Shown here: in pieces, positions 1 to 7,583 of the stretch
How positions within the stretch are numbered: the stretch's first letter is position 1
Layout: each line of letters opens with the position of its first letter
Assembly (NCBI GenBank): GCA_002314885.1
Contig: DCHT01000038.1
Location: 1-61,352, forward strand
Direction: 5' to 3'
Source of the DNA: Bacteroidales bacterium UBA1745
Lineage (GTDB): Bacteria > Bacteroidota > Bacteroidia > Bacteroidales > UBA932
Length of the DNA: 61,352 bases
Notes under the pieces: model-generated
Seen by the model: the letters and a program-made list of their open reading frames with translations, nothing else
What the model was told of the DNA's origin: nothing
Databases searched by the model: none
Made by a program: the position numbers and the translations under genes

Positions 1-23
1 TAGTGGCACTACTTCTGCGCCAA
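1..23 (-). repeat. Dispersed 38-bp repeat, copy 1 (cut by window edge)
   Basis: The first bases are the reverse complement of the repeat seen in full at 17763-17800 and 61222-61259. On the minus strand it reads TTG GCG CAG AAG TAG then TGCCACTA, so it encodes the last four residues (Leu-Ala-Gln-Lys) and stop of the epimerase gene. The rest of the element lies outside the window. Confidence 0.85.
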
Positions 24-1151
24 ACCGAGGCCGGGGCGGTTCGGGAGAATCAACTTGCCGGACTGGACGGTGACGCCGTCGAAGAGGTCGTTGGCGATGA
101 GGAGGTTGCCGTCGAGGTCGGCGAAGTCGACTGCAGGGGAGAGGTGTGCGGCGGCGGTGACGGCGCAGGAGGTCTCGGTCATACAGCCCATCATCACCTT
201 CATTCCTTCGGCTCGGGCGTAGGAGATCATCCTCCAGGCCTCGCTCATTCCGGTGCACTTCATCAGCTTGATGTTGATGCCGCTGAAGGCGCCCTTGATG
301 CGCTTCACGTCGGCAAGTCGCTGGATGGATTCGTCGGCGAAAATCGGCATCGGACTGCGTTCTGTGACCCAGGCGATGTCGTCGAGCATTTCCTTCGGCA
401 TTGGCTGTTCGGCCATCTGGACGCCGCGCTCGTGCAGCCAGGAAATCATGTCGAGGGCGAGGTATTTGTCCTTCCAGCCCTGGTTGGCATCCACCACGAG
501 AGGCACGTCGGTGACGCTGCGTATGGTCTCGATCATCTCCTTGTCGGAGTCCATTCCGACCTTGATTTTCAGCACGTTATACTTGCCGAGGGCCTCCAGA
601 GTCTTCTCTCGGACGACTTCAGGAGTGTCGATTCCGATGGTAAAACTGGTACTCGGAGCCTTGGCGGCATCGAGGCCGTAGAGGCGGAACCAAGGCTGGC
701 CTATCATCTGACCGACGAGGTCGTGGAGGGCAATGTCGATAGCGGCTTTGGCAGGCGCATCGCCCTCGCTGAGGCTGTCCACGTAGGCGAGTATGTCCTC
801 CATTTGGAACGGGTCGCTGAACTGCTCGAGGTCTACCTTGGCTAAAAAGGCGCACACGCTTTCGACCGTGTGGCCCAGATAAGGCGGCATAGAAGCCTCT
901 CCGTGGCCGGTGTAGCCGTCGAAATCTATCCTCACCTGCACGTCCGGGGTAGTCGTCCTCGAAAAGGAAGAGACCGTGAAAGTGTGTCTGAGCTGGATCT
1001 CGTAAGGATCGAAGCTCAGATGCATCCTAGCCGTTCCCAGGCGGTTGACGTTGTATGTGCGGGGACCGTTGCTGCTGCAGCCTGTGATGACCGGAACTGT
1101 TGCCGCTGCGCCTGCTAGTGCGGCAGTCTTGAGGAACTCTCTTCTTTTCAT
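9..1151 (-). CDS. Tat-exported dipeptide epimerase (enolase superfamily), lipoprotein
   Basis: Probable L-Ala-D/L-Glu or related dipeptide epimerase, which inverts the alpha carbon of a dipeptide, often in murein peptide recycling. The start is placed at 1151, giving MKRREFLKTAALAG, because a twin-arginine motif (RREFLK) and a lipobox (VITGC) follow directly; six more upstream codons are open but unlikely. Enolase-superfamily features are visible in order: a KIKVG acid/base lysine near residue 195, metal ligands in VVDANQG, MAEQPM and FADESI, a second lysine in NIKLMK, and the C-terminal DLDG typical of dipeptide epimerases. The protein should be anchored outside the cytoplasmic membrane, which is unusual for a family that is often cytosolic but is seen in Bacteroidales. 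The last residues (AQK) come from a dispersed repeat. Substrate cannot be read from sequence. Confidence 0.85.
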   Translation of the reverse strand: MKRREFLKTAALAGAAATVPVITGCSSNGPRTYNVNRLGTARMHLSFDPYEIQLRHTFTVSSFSRTTTPDVQVRIDFDGYTGHGEASMPPYLGHTVESVCAFLAKVDLEQFSDPFQMEDILAYVDSLSEGDAPAKAAIDIALHDLVGQMIGQPWFRLYGLDAAKAPSTSFTIGIDTPEVVREKTLEALGKYNVLKIKVGMDSDKEMIETIRSVTDVPLVVDANQGWKDKYLALDMISWLHERGVQMAEQPMPKEMLDDIAWVTERSPMPIFADESIQRLADVKRIKGAFSGINIKLMKCTGMSEAWRMISYARAEGMKVMMGCMTETSCAVTAAAHLSPAVDFADLDGNLLIANDLFDGVTVQSGKLILPNRPGLGLAQK

Positions 1152-1203
1152 ATAATGATAGCCTACCAAAATTATTGCTAAATTAGCGAAAATTTGTGTG
1201 AAT

Positions 1204-1935
1204 ATGGATTCTAAATCATATAAAATGTCTTGTGCAGAGGCCTGCTATGCCAGCAAGTTGAAGCGCTTCTGCGGCGGTTATCTCCTCGATATGCTGCTTT
1301 GCGAGGTACCGGTTTACCTGCTTTTCGCCTATGTGCTCGTGGCCAAGTTTCCGGTGCTCGAGCGCGCAATAGACATCTATGCGCTGTGCGGCGTGCCTAC
1401 TCCGAAGGACGTTGAACTCCCGACTTTCGGATCATACGTGCAGAGCGGAGTCATATATGTCGTGCTGTTCATCTACTACATCCTGATGGAGCTCATACTC
1501 CAGACGACAGTTGGCAAAATGGCCGTCGGGACGGTCGTGGTGGACAAGGACGGCAACAAACCGGCGGCGTGGCGAATCCTCGTCAGAACGCTCTGCAGGG
1601 CCATTCCTTTCGACAATTTCTCCTTCCTCTTCTCGTGGTGGGACGACGGCAAGCTCCACGGAGCCTGGCACGATAAGATTTCCGGTACATACGTGGTCGA
1701 GCGCCGTCTGCTTGAACAGTGGCAGGCCGGCAACTACGACGGCAGCGACAAGTTTGGGGCATATATGAAGTCGGTAATGGACGAGGCCAACGCTATGCAG
1801 TCAGACGATGCCGACGATCAGGACGAACAGGACAACGGCCGCTGGGGACGTCGTGAGGAGCCACAGGAGCCGGGTCGCGTGCGTGTGGAGGACCTCTATC
1901 CGTCAGACGATCCGAACGATGCTGACGAACAGTAA
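1204..1935 (+). CDS. RDD family membrane protein
   Basis: Integral membrane protein of the RDD family, whose members are poorly characterised; some affect ion or solute transport. Hydrophobic segments lie near residues 25-45 (LLDMLLCEVPVYLLFAYVLV) and 85-110 (VIYVVLFIYYILMELIL). The family signature follows, with KMAVG, RILVRTLCRAIP and the HDKISGTYVV ending. After the last membrane-associated part there is an acidic, Asp/Glu-rich, low-complexity tail of about 60 residues (DDADDQDEQDN and beyond) that should be cytosolic and disordered. The start is set at ATG 1204; a GTG two codons upstream is also open. It is followed after 33 bp by a nitroreductase and then by the folate enzyme, so it probably leads a three-gene operon. 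It diverges from the epimerase gene across about 50 bp of AT-rich DNA. Confidence 0.75.
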   Translation: MDSKSYKMSCAEACYASKLKRFCGGYLLDMLLCEVPVYLLFAYVLVAKFPVLERAIDIYALCGVPTPKDVELPTFGSYVQSGVIYVVLFIYYILMELILQTTVGKMAVGTVVVDKDGNKPAAWRILVRTLCRAIPFDNFSFLFSWWDDGKLHGAWHDKISGTYVVERRLLEQWQAGNYDGSDKFGAYMKSVMDEANAMQSDDADDQDEQDNGRWGRREEPQEPGRVRVEDLYPSDDPNDADEQ

Positions 1936-1968
1936 ATCAGTTGACTAACAATACAGACTGGACGCATT

Positions 1969-2616
1969 ATGGCAGACAATTATCTCGAAAAACGATATGA
2001 GGAAGTGTTCGGAAAGGGCGCTTCCAAGACTGTGGTGAAGAAGACAAATCCCTCGCTGGACTCGCTTCTGTTGCGTAATCGCAGCCATCGCGCCTTCCTG
2101 AAGGAGCACGTGGTGAGGCGCGACGAACTGGAGACCATCATCTCCGTCAACACCCGCATTCCGTCCGCTATGAACCAGCAGGTGCTGAGGTTCCTGCCAG
2201 TGACGAAAGGGGATGCGGCGTCTGCAATTGTTCAGCGTTCCATCCACCTCGGCGGCGCTCTGCCGGAGCTGCATCTGCCGACTCCGGGGACTGAACCGGA
2301 GGCCTTCATCGTGGTCTGCTCGAGCATAGACGAGGGCCGATATGTGGATATCGACCTCGGTATTTCTATGCAGTCGATGGCCCTCAAATCCGTCGATCTG
2401 GGTCTCAATTCCATAATTGTGTGCGCCTTTGACCGTGCCGCCTTGAAGGCCGAACTGAATCTGCCTTACGAGCCGCTCGCTATTCTCTGCGTGGGCAAGG
2501 GCCAGGACAAGATCCAGCTGCTCTCCATAGATGAGGAGCAGAGCCACAAGTACTACCGCAAGGAAGGCATTCACTATGTGCCTAAGGTAGAACTCAAAGA
2601 TTTGATTATCAAATAG
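1969..2616 (+). CDS. Nitroreductase family protein
   Basis: FMN-dependent oxidoreductase of the nitroreductase fold, 215 residues. The typical N-terminal FMN-contact region appears as LLRNRSHRAFL (near residues 34-44), followed by the SAMNQQVLRF segment that aligns with the conserved P-S-A-x-N-x-Q/P motif. An alanine-rich helix (DIDLGISMQSMALKSVDLGL) precedes the C-terminal part that ends in AILCVGKGQ. It is cytosolic, with no signal peptide. Nitroreductases use NAD(P)H to reduce quinones, nitroaromatics or flavins, and the physiological substrate here is unknown. Its stop codon abuts the ATG of the next gene, so translation is likely coupled. Confidence 0.8.
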   Translation: MADNYLEKRYEEVFGKGASKTVVKKTNPSLDSLLLRNRSHRAFLKEHVVRRDELETIISVNTRIPSAMNQQVLRFLPVTKGDAASAIVQRSIHLGGALPELHLPTPGTEPEAFIVVCSSIDEGRYVDIDLGISMQSMALKSVDLGLNSIIVCAFDRAALKAELNLPYEPLAILCVGKGQDKIQLLSIDEEQSHKYYRKEGIHYVPKVELKDLIIK

Positions 2617-3177
2617 ATGGATAAGCGCGAGGTACGCAGGGCCGTCAAGGCTGAGGTCAGGGAATTCCTGAAGTCTGAGGCCGCCGTCAAGGCTGCTTCT
2701 CAGGCTGTCTGGGCCGAGGTCGAGGCCTTGCCTGAATTCGCCTCTGCGCACACTGTGCTGCTCTATGCCGCCCTGCCTGACGAAGTGCCTACTATGGATT
2801 TCATACAGCGTTGGTCCGGCATTTCGGAAGCCACTCAAAGCACTCCCAAGCGCATAGTCCTGCCCGTCGTGGTAGGGGAGAATCTCATATTGCGCGAATA
2901 TGCCCCCGAAACTCTTGTACCCGGCTATATGGACATATTGGAACCGAGTCCCGAGGCGGCAACAGTTAGCCCAGCAGATATCGACCTGGCCCTCGTGCCA
3001 GGCGTTGCCTTCACCTTGGACGGATATCGCCTCGGTCGCGGAAAGGGCTTCTACGACCGCCTGTTGCCATCTTTGAACTGTCCGAAAGTCGGCATCGCCT
3101 TCCCTTGTCAGATACAGAAAACCCTGTCGACCGACGCCTGGGACGTGCGACTCGACAGGGTAGTCTGCGGAAAATAG
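2617..3177 (+). CDS. 5-formyltetrahydrofolate cyclo-ligase
   Basis: Converts 5-formyl-THF to 5,10-methenyl-THF with ATP, returning stored folate to the one-carbon pool. The 186-residue length fits the family. The C-terminal signature is clear: DLALVPGVAFTLDGYRLGRG followed by KGFYDRLL, which forms the ATP and folate pocket. The N-terminus (MDKREVRRAVKAEVREFL) is the usual helical, basic opening. It begins on the base after the nitroreductase stop and is convergent with the sulfatase gene, with a gap of only 2 bp and no room for a conventional terminator. folD, which acts on the same folate pool, lies 8 kb downstream. Confidence 0.9.
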   Translation: MDKREVRRAVKAEVREFLKSEAAVKAASQAVWAEVEALPEFASAHTVLLYAALPDEVPTMDFIQRWSGISEATQSTPKRIVLPVVVGENLILREYAPETLVPGYMDILEPSPEAATVSPADIDLALVPGVAFTLDGYRLGRGKGFYDRLLPSLNCPKVGIAFPCQIQKTLSTDAWDVRLDRVVCGK

Positions 3178-3179
3178 AG

Positions 3180-4730
3180 TTATTTTTTCAATTCGATAGT
3201 CTGGTTGTTGTACCTCGGAACGTAGGAGTAGTAGTCTCCGACGAGTCCGTGGAATTCCTTTTTCATCCTTTCGAGGCGACGTGGATTCCTTTCTGCCAGA
3301 TCGTTTTTCTGGCCCGGGTCGCGCTTGAGGTTGTAGAGGACATATTCTTCGAAGTTGCCGATTTCGGTGCCGGTTTTGTCGGTTTTCTTGCCTTTGTACG
3401 GCGGAATCAGGACGTAGTTGCCTTTGCGGTAGCAGAGACGCATCTTCGCTTCCAGCAGCAGATATCCGCGTCCTCTTCTGGATTGGCCAAGCAGGACAGG
3501 GGAATGGTCCTGGCTGTCGAGGCCGTCTGGGACTTCTGCGCCGATTACTTTTGCAAGGCTTGCGAACAGGTCCATCTGGCTGAAGAATGCATTGCTGACG
3601 CTGCCCGGCTTGATATGTCCGTTCCACTGGACGAAGAAAGGTACGTGTGTGCCTCCGTCGAACAGGCTGTATTTGCCACCACGCATTCCGTTGCTCGGAT
3701 CGTGGACATAGAAATAGTCCGTTGCTCCGTCGTTGTAGCCGTCCTGTACGACGGCTCCGTTGTCGGATGTGAAGATGACGATCGTGTTGTCGAGCAGGCC
3801 TTTCTCCCTCAGGTAGGACATTACTTCACCGATACACCAGTCTGCCTCCAAAATCACGTCTCCACGTACGCCTAGGCCTGATTTACCAGCAAATCTTTCG
3901 TTCGGAACACGGGGTACGTGAGGCTGGTGCAAGCCATAGTAAAGGAAGAAGTTCTTTCCTTCAGGCAGGGTATCCAGATAGGATTTTACCTTGTCGAGGA
4001 AATGCTCTGCCATCTCGTCGTCCTTCCATCTGGCCGCCATTCCGCCCTTCATATAACCTATGCGCGGAATGCCGTTTACTATGGACATATTGTGGCCGTG
4101 ATGCCAGCCCATAGTGACCAGTTCGGGATTTGAAATAGCGGTTGGCTCACCAGGGAAATTCTCTTTGTAGCTGACCTGGATCGGGTCATTCGGGTCGAGG
4201 CCTTCGATCAGGCCGTTCTCGACATAGCAGGTAGGGACGCGGTCATTGGTGGCCGCAACGACATCGGTGTAGTCGAATCCGACTGCGTTCGCACTAGGCG
4301 TAACCAGCCTGTTCCAGTCCACGTTGCCGTCGCCCATTCCGAGGTGCCATTTGCCAATGGCTGCGGTGCTGTAGCCTGCTGCCTGGAACATTTTAGGCAT
4401 TGTAGGCATATCCTCGGTGATGATCAGCGGGGCATTGCCGGGCAGAATGACTGCGTTCGGATTGCGGAACGGGTACATACCCGTGAAAATGGCATAGCGG
4501 CTCGGGGTTGATGTCGCCGATGTCGCGTAGCCGTTGTTGAAGCAGATTCCGTTGGTCGCAATGGAGTCTATGTTCGGAGTGCAGATGCTCGGACTTCCGT
4601 ATGCGCTTACGTCGCCCTTGCCGAGGTCGTCGGCAATGATGAGCAGCACATTCGGCCTCTGCTGTGCGTTCAGAGCCGTTCCTCCCGCAATTGGGAGGAC
4701 TGAGGCACCGATGATTCTGAGTATATGCAT
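3180..4730 (-). CDS. Secreted sulfatase, serine-type active site
   Basis: Arylsulfatase-family hydrolase, 516 residues, with an N-terminal hydrophobic export signal (MHILRIIGASVLPIAGGTALNAQ). The nucleophile motif is S74-T-P-S-R78, in the SATSTPSRYAIFTG context, so the residue converted to formylglycine is serine and not cysteine. Such enzymes need an anaerobic radical-SAM maturase (anSME) rather than the oxygen-dependent FGE. Metal ligands are seen in LLIIADDLG (D34-D35) and in FTSDNGAV. In Bacteroidales these enzymes desulfate host or dietary glycans, but the substrate here cannot be deduced because no polysaccharide-utilisation genes adjoin it. Its ATG overlaps the stop of the upstream mscS-type gene by one base (TAATG), indicating translational coupling. 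Confidence 0.88.
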   Translation of the reverse strand: MHILRIIGASVLPIAGGTALNAQQRPNVLLIIADDLGKGDVSAYGSPSICTPNIDSIATNGICFNNGYATSATSTPSRYAIFTGMYPFRNPNAVILPGNAPLIITEDMPTMPKMFQAAGYSTAAIGKWHLGMGDGNVDWNRLVTPSANAVGFDYTDVVAATNDRVPTCYVENGLIEGLDPNDPIQVSYKENFPGEPTAISNPELVTMGWHHGHNMSIVNGIPRIGYMKGGMAARWKDDEMAEHFLDKVKSYLDTLPEGKNFFLYYGLHQPHVPRVPNERFAGKSGLGVRGDVILEADWCIGEVMSYLREKGLLDNTIVIFTSDNGAVVQDGYNDGATDYFYVHDPSNGMRGGKYSLFDGGTHVPFFVQWNGHIKPGSVSNAFFSQMDLFASLAKVIGAEVPDGLDSQDHSPVLLGQSRRGRGYLLLEAKMRLCYRKGNYVLIPPYKGKKTDKTGTEIGNFEEYVLYNLKRDPGQKNDLAERNPRRLERMKKEFHGLVGDYYSYVPRYNNQTIELKK

Positions 4731-7450
4731 TACTCCTCCGCCTTTGCGATCTGCCTGATATAGACATCCCTCTGTGGGAACGGAATCTCTATGCCGTTTT
4801 CGTTGAGGGCGTTGTAGATGATTTCCTTCGCCTTTGCGATGTAGGCGAGTTCCTCCTCCACGATGACGAACTGCTTGACGATGAGATCGACGCTGCTGTC
4901 GCCGAAGTCGCTGAATGCGATGGTGATGCCGCGCTTAGGATCCACGATTTCGCGTCCGTATTTGTCCTTGGTCTTCATCTGCTCGAGGGCCTTGGCGAGT
5001 ATCTCGCGAACCTGGGCCACATTGGCTCCGTAGGCCACTCCAACAGGGATTTTGACGCATTCGTAGGCATTGTTCTTCGTCAGGTTCTTGAAGTTCTTGG
5101 CGAAGAGAGTGCTGTTGGTGATGGCCATAATCGCACCGTCGAGAGTGTGGATCTGGGTGCTCTGGTAGGTGATGCTCTCAACCTTGCCGCGTACGCCGTC
5201 GCAGTCGATGTAGTCGCCCACGCGGAGACGGCCGGACATAAGCTGTATGCCGTAGATGAAGTTGTTCAATACGTCCTTCAATGCCAAGCCGATACCAGTT
5301 GCCAAGCCTGCTGCCACGATTGATATGGCGCCCATAGGTATCTTCAGTGCGACTATCGCGAAGATGGTATATATGCCCCAGACTACTATCGCGATGACGT
5401 TGTTGGCGAGGGTGAGGTTGACCTCATTCGCGTGTACGAAGTCGTTGCCGCTGTCCTGCATGACTCGCTGCAGGCGTATGTGGCGGTAGAGTGACTTGAG
5501 CAGGTACTGTACGTATCTGAATACGAAATAGAGGCTGCTGACGAGCACTATCTTATATAAAGAAAGGTGTAGGATCGCATTGCCGCTGGTGTCGGAGAGG
5601 TTCACGAAAGGCTTGAAGAAATAGTCCTTGCAGAGTTCCGTGAGGTCGAACACGCTGGCGGCGTGATAGATGCAGAACGGCACTGTCAGTATGGCGGCTA
5701 CAGGCAGGACGGCTTCCTTGACGAAGTCGAAGAGCCAGGTTACTTCGATGTAGGAGCCCTTGAGGGTAGGGTTGATGACCGTGTGCTCCAGGCGATAGCG
5801 TGCAATGCGGCGGTCGAGTATCCTCTTTCTGTAGAAGCCGAGGATGTCGAAGGCGGCGGTCACCGTGGCGGCAGCGGAGAGCTGGAAGAGCCACCAGATG
5901 AATACCTGTACGCCGAGGAGTACATAGCCGGCCCAGCCCATAATTGTGGTGACGACGAGTACGACTGCGGTGATCCATCCGAATATCCTGTCGCTGTTGC
6001 GAACGTCGCGTCTATGCCTGATGCATATCACGATCTGCCATATTGCGAAGATCAGCAGAAGCGGCGGATATATGAGGTTGACGAGTTTGTTCGGAATGAA
6101 GATGATGCGGAAGGTGATGACTATCAAGCCCATAATGATCAAAGGCAGATAGAGTTTCATCGTACATTTGATCTGCTCAGGCTTCACGTGGATGAGGATG
6201 GAGAAGAGGATGGCGGCCAGCAGCCAGGCGAACACCAGCAGCAGTCCTGATGCGAGGACGAGGAAGTTCTGGTGTATGAACTGGTTGGCAATCATCACCG
6301 TGATGGCGAAGATTACGTCGCCGCAGAGCAGGGTGATGCATCTCTTGCGCTTCTTGAATTCCTCGCTGCGGAAGGCCTTCACAACCCTTGAGCAAACGGT
6401 GGTGATGATGGTGCTGAGTATGGTCGCGATGGCCAGGTAGAGTATCACGAAGAAGATGAGGCCGAGTACGATAGGGCCGCGCCACTGGCTGTGGGCGTGG
6501 TGGTGTCCGTGCTCGTGCTCAAATTCGTGTTCCGCGTGTTCCTCCTCACTTTCGTGATCGTGGTCCATCGAGTCGTATTTGTAGTCTTCTTCTGCCTCGT
6601 GGAGTATATGTCCGACTGCCTCGATTCCGTTGCAGTCGTCATCGTCGCTGCTAGGCCTCTGATACTTCTGGACGGCCTCCTGATAGGCGCGCTTGCAGTA
6701 GGTCGGGAAGCTTGCGAGAACGGTGAAATAGTCGTCCTGTCCGTCGAAGAAAATCCTCTTCTGCACCACTTTGTAGCGCTTCTGGGCATATTCGTAGGTC
6801 TCCTTCATACGGGCGCTCATATTCTGGTAGTGCTCGTTGTCCTGGATGAGCCTTTCCCTGCCGTGCTTATACATCCTGAGCAGGTTCTCTGCGTACATAA
6901 TGCAGGAATCCCTGTCCTCCTGAGCCTCCTCGTCGAGCATAAATGCGCTCTCGCGGCCCTGTGGAAGCTCCATCTTGAGGAACCTCGGATGGTCAAGCAT
7001 ATTGTCCTTGAGGCTGTCCGGATACTCCTCGAGCATAGGCGGGAGTCTCTTGAGGGACTCGATCAGCTTTTCATAGCGCTCGATTTCAAGCTCGAGGCTG
7101 GCCACGATTTCGCCGTATGGCACCGTGTCCTTGCTGAACTGGTTGTATTTCTCAGTGACTTCCCTGAGGGCATAGGTGAGGTCGAAAGTGTAGTCCTGGC
7201 GCTGTGAGTAGAGGATGAGCGAGAGCTCGTTGCAGGTCTTCGCCATCTCCACCATCTGCTTGTGCTGACCATCGTTGCGCTTCTGCATCATTGTGCGCGA
7301 ATTCTCCATCCTCTGGTTCTGCTCCTTGAGCTCGAAGCGGAGGACTGAAAGCGTCTGCGAAAGGTCTTTCTCGTTGAATACGGCCCAAACCGGGGCGGCA
7401 ATCAGCAGGCAGGCCAGTACGGCCAGGAAGGTCTTTTTCTTATTTATCAT
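4730..7450 (-). CDS. Large MscS-type mechanosensitive channel with His-rich loop
   Basis: A 906-residue channel protein with a cleavable-looking signal (MINKKKTFLAVLACLLIAAPVWA). About 290 mostly helical, charged residues follow that should form a periplasmic coiled-coil-rich domain. An acidic and histidine-rich stretch at about 292-321 (pattern HDHESEEEHAEHEFEHEHGHHH) sits immediately before the first of a long series of membrane segments (from about 325). The MscS domain is at about 660-880: the pore-lining GLATGIGLALKDVLNNF (about 707-724), then the beta domain (RVGDYIDCDGVRGKVESI). It resembles the large MscK/YbiO-style channels that release solutes on hypo-osmotic shock. The His-rich patch may bind Zn, Ni or Cu, which is inference. 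It is in one transcription unit with the sulfatase. Confidence 0.88.
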   Translation of the reverse strand: MINKKKTFLAVLACLLIAAPVWAVFNEKDLSQTLSVLRFELKEQNQRMENSRTMMQKRNDGQHKQMVEMAKTCNELSLILYSQRQDYTFDLTYALREVTEKYNQFSKDTVPYGEIVASLELEIERYEKLIESLKRLPPMLEEYPDSLKDNMLDHPRFLKMELPQGRESAFMLDEEAQEDRDSCIMYAENLLRMYKHGRERLIQDNEHYQNMSARMKETYEYAQKRYKVVQKRIFFDGQDDYFTVLASFPTYCKRAYQEAVQKYQRPSSDDDDCNGIEAVGHILHEAEEDYKYDSMDHDHESEEEHAEHEFEHEHGHHHAHSQWRGPIVLGLIFFVILYLAIATILSTIITTVCSRVVKAFRSEEFKKRKRCITLLCGDVIFAITVMIANQFIHQNFLVLASGLLLVFAWLLAAILFSILIHVKPEQIKCTMKLYLPLIIMGLIVITFRIIFIPNKLVNLIYPPLLLIFAIWQIVICIRHRRDVRNSDRIFGWITAVVLVVTTIMGWAGYVLLGVQVFIWWLFQLSAAATVTAAFDILGFYRKRILDRRIARYRLEHTVINPTLKGSYIEVTWLFDFVKEAVLPVAAILTVPFCIYHAASVFDLTELCKDYFFKPFVNLSDTSGNAILHLSLYKIVLVSSLYFVFRYVQYLLKSLYRHIRLQRVMQDSGNDFVHANEVNLTLANNVIAIVVWGIYTIFAIVALKIPMGAISIVAAGLATGIGLALKDVLNNFIYGIQLMSGRLRVGDYIDCDGVRGKVESITYQSTQIHTLDGAIMAITNSTLFAKNFKNLTKNNAYECVKIPVGVAYGANVAQVREILAKALEQMKTKDKYGREIVDPKRGITIAFSDFGDSSVDLIVKQFVIVEEELAYIAKAKEIIYNALNENGIEIPFPQRDVYIRQIAKAEE

Positions 7451-7548
7451 TTGAGTCAGATATGTTTGTCTAATAATATAAGTGTGTTTTCAACCGTAGA
7501 TTGGATATTATCAGACCACAAAAATAATCAAAATTCAAGACGAATGAC

Positions 7549-7556
7549 TATATTTG
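7549..7556 (+). promoter_or_regulatory. Bacteroides-type -7 element before the uridine kinase-like gene
   Basis: TATATTTG matches the TAnnTTTG consensus of the Bacteroidota primary sigma factor. Transcription would start near 7562, about 22 bases before the ATG at 7584. No clear TTTG -33 box was seen at the usual 19-21 base spacing. Confidence 0.45.
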
Positions 7557-7583
7557 TCAATCTACTAATACCCATCTCGCGCA

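Noticed and set aside
1945..3627. Long antisense open frame of 560 codons opposite the nitroreductase and folate genes
   Set aside because: It is a shadow caused by GC-rich codon bias. The sense genes have clear families, and the antisense product shows no domain, signal or sensible composition. Other long antisense frames (5663-6250, 8805-9809, 29736-30827, 59853-61322) were dropped for the same reason.
4733..4740. GGAGGAG as a Shine-Dalgarno site for the sulfatase gene
   Set aside because: These bases encode the C-terminal Ala-Glu-Glu of the channel protein. Bacteroidota rarely depend on such sites, and the TAATG overlap already explains coupling.
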